64,000 nt of DNA from Acinetobacter sp. GSS19. Its GTDB lineage: Bacteria; Pseudomonadota; Gammaproteobacteria; Pseudomonadales; Moraxellaceae. Position 1 is the first letter of the stretch, and the number at the start of each line of letters is the position of its first letter. The DNA is taken from assembly GCF_028621895.1 (NCBI RefSeq), contig NZ_CP117520.1:62001-126000 (forward strand), in the 5' to 3' direction. A program made the translations under genes and the position numbers. Shown piece by piece: positions 9,206 to 18,282 of the stretch. Under the pieces are notes generated by a model, which saw only the letters and a list, made by a program, of their open reading frames with translations, was not told the origin of the DNA and did not search any database.

Positions 9206-10405
9206 ATGAATCAAACATCAAATTATTACAATCAGCATGCCCAAGCATTTTTTGAAAATACCTATCAGGTTGAGATGGAAAGTCTTTATGCACCATTTCT
9301 GAGGTATTTATCGGAACAAGCGTCAATTCTGGATTTGGGCTGTGGCTCGGGTCGGGATACATTGGCTTTTAAAAATTTTGGTTATCAGGTAGAGGCAATC
9401 GACTATTCAGAGGAGCTGGTTGCAAAAGCACGTCAGCTTACTGAGTTACCAGTGCAGTTGGGCAGTTTTTATGAATTGGCTGTACAGGAGAAATATGATG
9501 GCATTTGGGCATGTGCCTCTTTGCTGCACTGCGAGCGAGATAAGTTGTCAGATGTCTTGCACAGGATCTTAATAGCATTAAAGCCAAATGGTGTCTGCTA
9601 TATGTCCTTTAAATATGGCAGTCAAGATCGTGAAAAAGATGGGCGTAGCTTTACCGACTTAAATGAACAGCAGGCACATGATTTGCTCAAGCAGCTCGAT
9701 CAGGCTTTACTATTACAGCAATGGATTAGTGTAGATAAACGTCCAGACCGAGCAGAAGAATGGCTCAACGTGATATGGAAAAAGAAATCAAAAGCTTTTG
9801 ATTATTACCCTCAGCGGTTATACGGTCGTTCCGAGTTAATGGAACAGTCCTCTTTGATTCCCACAGAGCATGGAATTTATTTCTGGTGGTTTAAAAAAAT
9901 TCCCCAAGGAATCCCAACAGAACACTGTGTAACTTATAAAGAATATACGCTGTTGTATGTGGGCATCTCTCCAGATAAAAAGACCAAACCTAATAGCAAA
10001 TCAACGTTGAGAACACGACTTAAAACACACTTTGCGGGTAATGCTGAAGGTTCAACTTTAAGACGAACTTTAGGGATACTTCTGGCTGAGATGAGTGGGT
10101 ATCCCCTTAGAAGGGTTGGTTCAGGTAATCGAATGACTTTCACACATGCAGGTGAACAATGGCTAGATGCGTGGCTCGAGGATAATGCCTATGTATCTTG
10201 GGAAATTTGCGAAGAACCGTGGAATATTGAGGAAAAAGTTTTTGAACAAACTGTACTACCACTTAATTTAAAAGGGAATCAGCACCCGTTCAAAGAAACT
10301 CTTTCAGTTATGCGTAAACATGCCATTCAGAACGCGAGAATTTTAGACATAGCAACAGAAGCAGGATTACAAAGACAGGTAAAATTTGAAAATGGGGCAG
10401 AATGA
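9206..10405 (+). CDS. SAM-dependent methyltransferase fused to a GIY-YIG nuclease-like domain
   Basis: 399 residues. Residues 1-195 form a class I methyltransferase: motif I ILDLGCGSGRD (about 42-52), an acidic motif II (EAIDYSEEL) and a motif IV-like WACASLLHC. Residues about 220-385 form a GIY-YIG-type domain: HGIYFWWF and LLYVGIS strands, then LRTRLKTHF with the catalytic-type Arg, GNAEGSTLRRTLG, and Glu-containing EEKVFEQTVLPLNLKGNQHPF. The fusion couples a modifying domain with a nuclease domain. The substrate is unknown: a DNA-modification or defence role is plausible, and so is small-molecule methylation with an independent nuclease. The next gene, an HNH nuclease, overlaps its 3' end by 20 bases, indicating translational coupling. 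Confidence 0.7.
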   Translation: MNQTSNYYNQHAQAFFENTYQVEMESLYAPFLRYLSEQASILDLGCGSGRDTLAFKNFGYQVEAIDYSEELVAKARQLTELPVQLGSFYELAVQEKYDGIWACASLLHCERDKLSDVLHRILIALKPNGVCYMSFKYGSQDREKDGRSFTDLNEQQAHDLLKQLDQALLLQQWISVDKRPDRAEEWLNVIWKKKSKAFDYYPQRLYGRSELMEQSSLIPTEHGIYFWWFKKIPQGIPTEHCVTYKEYTLLYVGISPDKKTKPNSKSTLRTRLKTHFAGNAEGSTLRRTLGILLAEMSGYPLRRVGSGNRMTFTHAGEQWLDAWLEDNAYVSWEICEEPWNIEEKVFEQTVLPLNLKGNQHPFKETLSVMRKHAIQNARILDIATEAGLQRQVKFENGAE

Positions 10406-11451
10406 TCGCGTCATAGAGAATAATCAACCCACACCTCAAGAACAGTTGAAATTCTTAAAGCATATCCAGCAAATTTTGCAGTCAGGTACGTTCACTTCAA
10501 CCTATAAGTTTGCCTTGCTGATGAGCATTACTCGACTTGCGATTGAACAGGGACAAGATACGGGTGCAGCTCTGCGTCTAGATTATTTGGACATTGCTGA
10601 GAAGTTTATTGATCTTTATTGGAAACAATCACTTCCGTTTCAGTTCAGCCAATATGAGCCTTTTATCATTCAACAAAGTACCGGTCGGCAAGCAAAGGTC
10701 ATCAGTGAAATCCAGAAAGCACAGCAGCAATTTAAAACAATCGCTGCTGCAAGAAGAGATTCAGTTTTTGGTTAAAACTCAGGAAATCTGTAGCGAGTAC
10801 AGTGAAGCAAATGCCAGTGGTGTATTTGCAGAACTTGAATGGTCAAACCGTAGAGTTTCTCTATAGTCTTGAGGAGTCCAAGCAGTCACTCAAGCTGTTC
10901 CCAAAGGTAATGTATTGTTTAAGACAGTTTAGTGAAATTATTGAAGAGCTGTGCCAAAAGCGCTGGATTGATTTTGTTCGGCTGAACAAGCAGAACCTTA
11001 TAGTACTGGATGGATTACCTGACCTAGATGAATTCATGTTTGCCCCGAGTCGTAATCAATTGGGACAGGTTGCGGACTTTCTAATTGATTTACAGCAATG
11101 CCAGTGTTTTTACTGTGGCAAAAGCTTAAAAATTCAAAATATGCCGTGGATCATTTTATTCCATGGTCTCTATATCCTGCTGATACCGGACATAACTTCG
11201 TTCTGGTGGATGAAAAATGTAATTCACAGAAAAGTAATTATTTGGCATCAGAACATTTCCTGCAGCAGTGGCTGGAGCGCAATCATCTGCATGATCAAGC
11301 TATTACACGAGAAATTTCCCAACTTGGTTTCTTAACGGATCTGCAGCGTTCACATCGAGTTGCTGATTGGGCGTATAAGCAGGCGATAGAGAATGAATAT
11401 TTAGTTTGGTTGGGTGGTAAAGATAAAAAGATATTAACCCAAGGATATTAA
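10386..11451 (+). pseudogene. HNH endonuclease, broken by three single-base changes
   Basis: The pieces lie in three frames but in perfect order: NQPTPQEQLKFLKHIQQIL... then QSLLQEEIQFLVKTQE, ASTVKQMPVVYLQNLNGQTV... with QCFYCGKSLKIQ, and finally AVDHFIPWSLYPADTGHN, CNSQKSNYLASEH. CxxC, DHFIPWS and the N..K tail form a clear HNH active site. Each break sits in a short A run (10734-10737 one A too many, 10784-10786 one too many, 11136-11139 one too few). Correcting all three gives one protein of about 354 residues. It probably partners the GIY-YIG fusion upstream. Whether it is truly dead or mis-sequenced cannot be told here. Confidence 0.6.
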
Positions 11452-11600
11452 GACATTAATTTTTTAAAATATTTTTAACTATATTAATTGCATACAAATT
11501 ATTTAAATAGATTGCGTCAATATATGACGTTAAATTTCGAAAATTTATTTAAATAATTATTGGAAAAGGATATTTTAAGGACAACTCTTATTCATAACTG
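11452..11600 (+). promoter_or_regulatory. AT-rich region upstream of the cas operon
   Basis: A very AT-rich interval before cas1. It contains an inverted repeat CGTCA-n5-TGACG (11515-11529) and ends in AAGGA-type ribosome-binding sequence about 20 bases upstream of the cas1 start. No definite promoter hexamers were assigned. It should hold the cas promoter. Confidence 0.35.
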
Positions 11601-12578
11601 ATGACAAGAATGGAACAAATCAATCCATCTGATTTAAAAGCTATTTTACATTCGAAACGTGCCAATTTGTACTACCTTGAACATTGTCGTGTGATGCAGA
11701 AAGATGGTCGAGTTTTGTATTTGACTGAAGCAAAAAATGAAAACCAATACTGGAATATTCCGATTGCCAATACTACGGTCATTTTACTGGGGACAGGGAC
11801 ATCGATTACCCAAGCAGCTATGCGTATGCTCGCAAGTGCAGGTGTTCTGGTTGGTTTTACAGGTGGAGGTAGCACGCCTTTATTTATGGGCTGTGAAATC
11901 GAATGGATGACCCCGCAAAGTGAATATCGACCGACAGAGTATATGCAAGGCTGGATGCAGTTTTGGTTTGATGAAGCCAAACGCTTAGATGTTGCCAAAC
12001 AGTTTCAATTGGCTCGAGTTGAATATATTCAGAAGATTTGGGCAAAAGATCGAGATTTAAAAGAATATACCTTCCATGTGGATGATTTAGATGTTCAACA
12101 GGCATTAATGGCTTATACAGAAAAAATTCCAAAACAAAGTAAAGTCGGAGACTTACTACTTGCAGAAGCTGCAACCACAAAACAACTTTATAAAATTGCA
12201 GCGACTCGTATAGGTTTAAAAGATTTTAACCGTAATCCTGAACAAGGTGATTTAGCCAATGATTTTTTAAATCATGGCAATTATTTGGCTTATGGTTTAG
12301 CAGCGACAACACTTTGGGTGCTCGGAATTCCACATGGATTTGCCGTAATGCATGGTAAGACACGGCGAGGGGCATTGGTATTTGATGTTGCCGATTTAAT
12401 TAAAGATGCCATTGTTTTACCTTATGCCTTTATCTGTGCCAAAGAAAAGATGACTGAACAAGAATTTAGGCAACAGATTTTGCAGAAATTTACTGAGCAT
12501 AAATGTCTGGACTTTATGTTTGATCAAGTCAAAGCACAAGCTTGTTACCATCATGATGATGTAGAGAGCACGTTATGA
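11601..12578 (+). CDS. cas1: CRISPR-associated endonuclease Cas1, type I-F
   Basis: 325 residues, the usual size for I-F Cas1, the integrase that inserts new spacers. It contains the expected fold landmarks: TTVILLGTGTSITQAAMRMLASAGVLVGFTGG near the N-terminus, and in the alpha-helical domain LLLAEAATTKQLYKI (with the metal-binding Glu), GNYLAYGLAATTLW and IPHGFAVMHGKTRRGALVFDVADLIKD (His and Asp ligands). First gene of the cas operon; its stop overlaps the next start in an ATGA arrangement. A second ATG three codons in (11610) is an alternative start. Confidence 0.95.
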   Translation: MTRMEQINPSDLKAILHSKRANLYYLEHCRVMQKDGRVLYLTEAKNENQYWNIPIANTTVILLGTGTSITQAAMRMLASAGVLVGFTGGGSTPLFMGCEIEWMTPQSEYRPTEYMQGWMQFWFDEAKRLDVAKQFQLARVEYIQKIWAKDRDLKEYTFHVDDLDVQQALMAYTEKIPKQSKVGDLLLAEAATTKQLYKIAATRIGLKDFNRNPEQGDLANDFLNHGNYLAYGLAATTLWVLGIPHGFAVMHGKTRRGALVFDVADLIKDAIVLPYAFICAKEKMTEQEFRQQILQKFTEHKCLDFMFDQVKAQACYHHDDVESTL

Positions 12579-15523
12579 TTGTGACGTTTATTAGCCAATG
12601 TGAAAAGAAAGCCATTCCACGAACGCGTCGGGTATTAGATGCCTTTGCAGACCGAATTGGTGATAACACCTGGCAGACAGTGATTACTGAGGAAGGTCTA
12701 ATTGCGGTTAAAAAATTGCTGCGTAAAACCGTGACCAAAAGTACAGCGGTAAGTTGTCACTGGATTCGAGGCAGACGTCGAAGTGAGTTACTGTGGGTCG
12801 TGGGTAATCGGAATAAGTTTAATGCTAAGGGTGTGGTGCCGGTGAATAGTACACAAAAAGATGTAGTTATGGATGTAATCACAATGAAAGCAAAACAAGA
12901 TGAATTTTATGCGAATACACATTTACAGCCGTTGGCTGAACACTCTTTTGCGATTGGTTATGTCGCACAGAAATTATTTAAAACAGTAGTGGATAACGAT
13001 GAATATGACAACTTATCTAAAGTTGCATTTTTAGCGGGTTGTTTGCATGATTTAGGCAAATTAGATCCTCTATTTCAAGAGTGGGTTAAAAAAGGAAAAC
13101 AGAAAGATTCTGAAGATGATGGTCAGCATATCGATGTTAAATTTACCTTTGATAAACACCCTCGTCATAATGAGGTGTCATTATTGCTATTTAATTTTTT
13201 TGAACAGCAATGTAAAGGATTGAATAATCGTCAAAAAGAAAGTTTACAGCATATTTTGTATTGGCATCATGCGAAGCCATATCGTCAAAATGATGATTTT
13301 ACAGGGGTGTATAAAGCCTACGAATATTTAATCAAAAACATTCGAGCAGATCAGTTTGAAATCTTGATTCAACGGACATCTGACTTGGTCAAGAGAATTA
13401 ACAACCTATCAAAAAATTATCATGCCAATGAAAGTATCGAAAAGCATATCGATTGGAATGTGGCTCAAGCACAAGAGCTAAAAGATAATTTTGAATATCA
13501 ATTCAAAAGTAAACATTTTCCAGAATTTAAACATTATGCTAATACAGATTCTATAGACGTATTACGTGATAAGGTGCGTATTAACTCAGAACATAATTTA
13601 TTACGTGCCTGTGTGATTAGTGCAGACTGTTTGATTTCAAAACTGTCTGCGCAAGATTTAATGGAATACATTGCTGAGCAACGCTTAGATGAGTTATTGG
13701 ATTCACAAGAAACGCTTTCTAATCTATCTGAACATTTAAACAATGTTTCGACAAAATTTCCGAACAGTGAGCGTACTAAAAAACAAAATGAAATTGCACA
13801 ACAACTTACTGATTTAAGGGATATTGCTGTACTTGCAGGTCCAGCAGGTTGTGGTAAAACCAAAATTGCATTGGAGTGGGCAAAGCTTAAAGATGCAAAA
13901 AAAATATTTTGGATTTGCCCTCGTGTACAAGTCTGTCAAGGGATTTTCCAAGAACTGACAGAAAGTTATTTACCAGATGCAAAAGTAGAAATTTTTACAG
14001 GTGAATTTAAATTTACCAATGCTTGGGACAAAGTAACACCTGAGAAAGAATATCTATCAGGTGATGTGGTGGTCACAACGATTGATCAAATTGTAGGATC
14101 GATTGTCACGCATAGCAAAGTTGATAGTTTAATTCCATTTATGGATGCACACGTGGTATTTGATGAATACCATGAATATATAGGCATGGAGATTTTCAAT
14201 TTATTGTTTGCTGAATTGATTGCCAATAAAAGTATGCGTAAGAAATATGAAAAAAACACCTTATTAGTTTCGGCCACACCACATTATTCGTATTTAAAAC
14301 AAGTCTTGGGATTGCATCAAGATGATGTCATTGCAATGCCATCATTTAATGATAGTGAATATAAAATTGAATTTATTGATTATGATGAATCAATAATAGC
14401 AGGAAATCCATTTTATCAAGTATATGATGGAAAAACCTTTGTCATTTCCAACACTGCTTTAACAGCACAATTGGGTTTTATTTATCAAAAAAACCAAGAA
14501 AAAAGCGTGCTCTTTCATTCAAAGTTTAAGCGCAGTGATAAAAAATATTGGTTTAATGAAGTTTATGAGGCATTTAAAAAAGAGGGTACACACAAGTTTG
14601 ATGTATTGCGTAGTGGTCCAATTGTACAAGCGTCTTTGAATATTACAGCCAAACACATGCTGACAGAAATGACCTCACCCGAAAATATGCTTCAGCGTTT
14701 AGGTCGTTTAGATCGTTTTGGGGAAAGTGAAAGTATCAATATTCTAAAAGTTGCGATTACTGAAAATGTAAAAAATGGCAGTTGTAAAGGTTCGTTGGCA
14801 TTTTTCTTAAATCAATTGAATTGCTTACAGACCACTAAGGCGTGGTACGACTTTTTACAAGATCAACTTGTAGACCAAAGCTTTAAGTTATCGAAGCTCT
14901 ATCAATTATATAAAGCGTTTCATACTCAACAAGATCAAGAAAATTCTGCTGTTTTTCAAGATATGCAAAAAGCGTTAAAGAAAAGTATTGATCGAATCAA
15001 TAATAAAGTCACAGAACCAACAAAAATATCTAAACCTAAAACGGCAGAGCAGAAATCTAAGATCAGTAAAAACTCATTACGTGGAGATAGCCGTTTTGTA
15101 CAGTTAGCCAAATTAAATTTAAATGATTATGCAAAACCAGTGTTTGAAAATGAATATGCCTATCAACCACCGTTAGATGATACAACAGAATATGACAATC
15201 TGACTGAATCATTAAATATTATCCAAGAGCTTGGTTTAATCAATTTTATTGCCCAAAAACATGGCAATATTGATCCGTCACATCCAGTGAAAGGTATTCC
15301 AGAGAAAAAGCAAAAATCACGATGTATGGTCTTAGAAAACTATGCGAGAGATGCAGATTTTCCTTTGTATCTAAGTTACATCGAAGATGACTTAAATAAA
15401 GTTGGGGGCACAGGCATTAGACATCCTGAAGCAATTTATTATGCGGTGTGTGATCAGCAACCGATTGGTTCAATTTCGTTAGACAAACTTAATATTTTAA
15501 CAACAATGCCAGAGGGTAAATAA
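12575..15523 (+). CDS. cas3: Cas2-Cas3 fusion helicase-nuclease, type I-F
   Basis: 982 residues, slightly short for I-F Cas2-3. The N-terminal 90 residues form the Cas2 domain ([24 protein letters not shown]). The HD nuclease follows ([42 protein letters not shown], about residues 115-210). The superfamily-2 helicase has Walker [14 protein letters not shown] (about 420), the DExH box as FDEYHEY, motif III SATPH, and motif [14 protein letters not shown] (about 705). Cas3 degrades the target after Cascade binding; fusion to Cas2 ties it to Cas1 in adaptation. All catalytic motifs appear intact. Confidence 0.95.
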   Translation: MIVTFISQCEKKAIPRTRRVLDAFADRIGDNTWQTVITEEGLIAVKKLLRKTVTKSTAVSCHWIRGRRRSELLWVVGNRNKFNAKGVVPVNSTQKDVVMDVITMKAKQDEFYANTHLQPLAEHSFAIGYVAQKLFKTVVDNDEYDNLSKVAFLAGCLHDLGKLDPLFQEWVKKGKQKDSEDDGQHIDVKFTFDKHPRHNEVSLLLFNFFEQQCKGLNNRQKESLQHILYWHHAKPYRQNDDFTGVYKAYEYLIKNIRADQFEILIQRTSDLVKRINNLSKNYHANESIEKHIDWNVAQAQELKDNFEYQFKSKHFPEFKHYANTDSIDVLRDKVRINSEHNLLRACVISADCLISKLSAQDLMEYIAEQRLDELLDSQETLSNLSEHLNNVSTKFPNSERTKKQNEIAQQLTDLRDIAVLAGPAGCGKTKIALEWAKLKDAKKIFWICPRVQVCQGIFQELTESYLPDAKVEIFTGEFKFTNAWDKVTPEKEYLSGDVVVTTIDQIVGSIVTHSKVDSLIPFMDAHVVFDEYHEYIGMEIFNLLFAELIANKSMRKKYEKNTLLVSATPHYSYLKQVLGLHQDDVIAMPSFNDSEYKIEFIDYDESIIAGNPFYQVYDGKTFVISNTALTAQLGFIYQKNQEKSVLFHSKFKRSDKKYWFNEVYEAFKKEGTHKFDVLRSGPIVQASLNITAKHMLTEMTSPENMLQRLGRLDRFGESESINILKVAITENVKNGSCKGSLAFFLNQLNCLQTTKAWYDFLQDQLVDQSFKLSKLYQLYKAFHTQQDQENSAVFQDMQKALKKSIDRINNKVTEPTKISKPKTAEQKSKISKNSLRGDSRFVQLAKLNLNDYAKPVFENEYAYQPPLDDTTEYDNLTESLNIIQELGLINFIAQKHGNIDPSHPVKGIPEKKQKSRCMVLENYARDADFPLYLSYIEDDLNKVGGTGIRHPEAIYYAVCDQQPIGSISLDKLNILTTMPEGK

Positions 15524-15524
15524 C

Positions 15525-16514
15525 ATGGCTAAAGTAACAGGCGTAAAAAGCGTAGATTTTAAAATTACAGCATATGGTTATGGGGTAGTGAATTGGAATG
15601 GTCCAACATCATTAACAGGTAATGATGGTAAGACTGTTGATAACCATACATTACCAAAACTTCGTGGTTTTAGTAATTTATCAGGTAAGGTAAAAGAAGA
15701 AACAGGTTATAAGTATCGTAAAGAAGCATCTGATATTGATTTTAAAGAAACACCTTTATATATCAGCCAAAACTGTATTCGACACCACCTATTTCGTGAT
15801 CAGTCTTTTGATTTACATTACGCAAAAGACAAGAATTTAATCGATGTTTTAGCATCTATTACAGGATTAATCCGTGGTTATGTTGTGCCATCTAGTCAAT
15901 GTAAACGTACAAGTCCTCTTTTGATTACTGATTTCATTGATCAGCTCGGTAATGGCAACTTTGAACAACTTTCTAATGCAAGTTCGAGTGAAGAAATTAC
16001 GCAAGATGATGGTTCAAAAACATATAAACGCGGTGAAAACTCAATTTTCTCTAAAACGACATTTGGCGATACTGAATATATCGCTTATGGCTCAATTAGT
16101 ATTGAACAATTACAATTTATTTCACTTGATAAGAAATTTGATCGTGCATCAATGATTATTAAAGAAGGTGAAGGCGAAAAGATTGCTGAACGAGTACAGG
16201 CATTTATCAAAAGTCTAGATCCTTCGAAAGAACCAAAAGCAACTTTCCATAAAAACTATGTACGTAAGGGAACAATTTTCAATGAAGGTGAAGTTGGTAT
16301 TTTACTCGACAACACTGCTATTGATATTTTAGTAAAAGAAACGCTTTTAATGCTTGAAGAACTCGTGATTAAACAAGCAAAAGGTTATATGTGTGTAGAC
16401 ACAGTAGAGGTGGATTATAACGACAGTCATAAAATGATGCGTATTAAACGCAACCCAGATCAAGCGAATTCTGAGCCACAACAAGATTATGCAGTTTATT
16501 TTGAAGCGCAATAA
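15525..16514 (+). CDS. cas7fv: Cas7fv backbone subunit, type I-F2 Cascade
   Basis: 329 residues, starting one base after the cas3 stop. Position and size fit Cas7fv (Csf2-like), the crRNA backbone protein of the I-Fv complex known from Shewanella putrefaciens. Recognisable elements are the N-terminal beta strand [18 protein letters not shown], a [10 protein letters not shown] segment (DNA/RNA contact loop in this family) and a C-terminal [19 protein letters not shown]. The canonical csy1 (cas8f), csy2 and csy3 genes are absent, which is what defines I-F2. Family call rests on operon context plus these segments. Confidence 0.85.
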   Translation: MAKVTGVKSVDFKITAYGYGVVNWNGPTSLTGNDGKTVDNHTLPKLRGFSNLSGKVKEETGYKYRKEASDIDFKETPLYISQNCIRHHLFRDQSFDLHYAKDKNLIDVLASITGLIRGYVVPSSQCKRTSPLLITDFIDQLGNGNFEQLSNASSSEEITQDDGSKTYKRGENSIFSKTTFGDTEYIAYGSISIEQLQFISLDKKFDRASMIIKEGEGEKIAERVQAFIKSLDPSKEPKATFHKNYVRKGTIFNEGEVGILLDNTAIDILVKETLLMLEELVIKQAKGYMCVDTVEVDYNDSHKMMRIKRNPDQANSEPQQDYAVYFEAQ

Positions 16515-16525
16515 TGAGGTGATTT

Positions 16526-17539
16526 ATGCAAATCATTATTGAATATGAATCTTCTTGGCGAAATTCATTTTTAGATGGCTCTAATAATGAACCTTTACCA
16601 AAAGGTGGACGTAATTTTATTGCTTCAATGACTACATTAAAGCAAGAAGGGAATTATAAAAAGCGCAATATTTCAAAAGATACTGTTATGGGCGTACTGA
16701 ATCGTTTGATTGGAGATCAACGCAAACTCTATCAAGCACGACAAGATGACAATTACTATTTTTCTGAGGTTGAAAAAGTACTTCAGGAGAATGACATTGT
16801 CGATCAAGCTTTAAATTGTAATGAGATGGTTTATATCCGTAACGTTTCAGGCAGTACAGATCAAAACTCATTTACAGGTGAAATTAAAGCGAATGATCCG
16901 TCTTTTAGATCAAGCTTTTCAGCCGAACTTTGGGGTGTTTTGTGGCTTAATTTGTCTGAGATTTACAAATTTATTTTGGATGAATCATATCCTGTAGCGT
17001 ACTCCGAAACCTTAGATCCAATTACGGTATGTAGTCGTATTGAGATTTTAAGCTCAGAAAAACCAATGGAACTGACGGAAGATATTCAAGCTGTATTTAG
17101 CTGTTTATTGGATCATTTCCCAGATACAAGTTATTTGACTGCTAAAAAACAGTTACCTCTAATCAGTATTTACACTTCTGCTTTATATATCCAAATTGCA
17201 AGATTATCTCAAAAATATGATCTTTCAAATGTTTTAACAAAAAGTGGCGGACTGAGCGGCATTTCTAAGCGTGGATTTACCAAAAAAGATTTTATGGATC
17301 GTTATACAACAGGAAGTAAAAAGCTAATTTGGGGAAATCCATATTTATTAAAAGAAAAGAAAAAAGGCGAAGGTGAAGTCGTATCTGTTTTAACCAAAGC
17401 AAGTGGAAAGCTTACGATCAATCTGAATATTTCTAAAGAACAAGCAAGAGATTTAGAAGAGAAGATTGAAAATGCGGGAGTTTCTTCTTTTTACTTAGGT
17501 AAAAAAGGCTTGGCTTATGTCACTGATATTAGACCTTAA
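16526..17539 (+). CDS. cas5fv: Cas5fv subunit, type I-F2 Cascade
   Basis: 337 residues, 11 bases after cas7fv. It begins MQIIIEYESSWRNSFLDGS, and the third-to-fourth position in a five-gene I-F operon is occupied by Cas5fv in I-F2 systems. In the characterised I-Fv complex this protein caps the 5' handle of the crRNA and also takes over the PAM-recognition role of the missing large subunit. The long insert between residues 60 and 250 could be that extra domain. Identification is by context more than by motif. Confidence 0.8.
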   Translation: MQIIIEYESSWRNSFLDGSNNEPLPKGGRNFIASMTTLKQEGNYKKRNISKDTVMGVLNRLIGDQRKLYQARQDDNYYFSEVEKVLQENDIVDQALNCNEMVYIRNVSGSTDQNSFTGEIKANDPSFRSSFSAELWGVLWLNLSEIYKFILDESYPVAYSETLDPITVCSRIEILSSEKPMELTEDIQAVFSCLLDHFPDTSYLTAKKQLPLISIYTSALYIQIARLSQKYDLSNVLTKSGGLSGISKRGFTKKDFMDRYTTGSKKLIWGNPYLLKEKKKGEGEVVSVLTKASGKLTINLNISKEQARDLEEKIENAGVSSFYLGKKGLAYVTDIRP

Positions 17540-17548
17540 GGATAGGAT

Positions 17549-18151
17549 ATGAACTATTACATTGAAGTGACATTAATGGAAATTGAGAAGTTTTCCCCTT
17601 ATGAATTATGGTCACAACTTTACCCTCAATTGCATCTTGCTTTGGTTGAAGTAAAAAATGCGGAGGATAAAGTAAATATTGGATTTTCATTTCCTCAATA
17701 TCGTTTCCATCAAGATAAAGGAGTGGGATTTCTGGGTACAAAATTACGTTTATTTGCTGAGTCTGAATCTGATTTAAAAAAATTTGATATCCGAAAATGG
17801 TTAGAATTCTTAGAAGACTATGTACATATCACTTCTATCCGTGAAGTGCCTAGCGATATTAAAGGCTATGCAGTTTATAAACGTAAACAAGTGAAAACCA
17901 ATGCACAGCGTTTGGCACGTCACCGTGTAAAACGTGGGGATATTGGCTTTGATGAAGCACTAGCTCGATATAGTCATGTTGTTACTACAACGAACTTGCC
18001 TTATATCGAAATGCAAAGTTTAAGTACTTCAGATGAACAAAGTAAAAAGCGTTTTAAATTGTTTATTGAAAAATTACCTGCTGAAAAATCTGAAACTCAG
18101 GTTTTTAGTACATATGGTTTGAGTTCGGTGTCATCTGTACCCGAATTTTAA
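17549..18151 (+). CDS. cas6f: Cas6f (Csy4) crRNA-processing endoribonuclease
   Basis: 200 residues. It aligns by eye with Csy4: MNYYIEVTLMEIEKFSPYELW at the N-terminus, catalytic His in LYPQLHLAL at residue 29 (same number as in the Pseudomonas enzyme), QSLSTS carrying the active-site Ser, and a STYGLSS end with the Tyr. An Arg-rich helix (AQRLARHRVKRGD) fits the repeat hairpin. It cleaves pre-crRNA 3' of the repeat stem and stays bound. Last cas gene; the array leader begins at its stop. Confidence 0.93.
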   Translation: MNYYIEVTLMEIEKFSPYELWSQLYPQLHLALVEVKNAEDKVNIGFSFPQYRFHQDKGVGFLGTKLRLFAESESDLKKFDIRKWLEFLEDYVHITSIREVPSDIKGYAVYKRKQVKTNAQRLARHRVKRGDIGFDEALARYSHVVTTTNLPYIEMQSLSTSDEQSKKRFKLFIEKLPAEKSETQVFSTYGLSSVSSVPEF

Positions 18152-18282
18152 CCCAATATTTTTTGATTCTTTAACAACTCAATAAAATCAATAAGTTATA
18201 ATAGTCGGTTAATACTTGGGTCTTTTGTGGGATTTTAGGCATAACTTACTGTTATAGCTTTATTTTTTTCGTTAAAATTGTT
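18152..18282 (+). promoter_or_regulatory. CRISPR leader with IHF-like site
   Basis: 131 bases, AT-rich, between the cas6f stop and the first repeat. AATCAATAAGTTA at 18186-18198 fits the IHF consensus WATCAANNNNTTR; IHF bending of the leader is known to guide Cas1-Cas2 integration in I-E and I-F systems. TATAAT at 18197-18202 could be the -10 of the array promoter. The degenerate repeat at the far end confirms that this side is leader-proximal. Confidence 0.6.
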
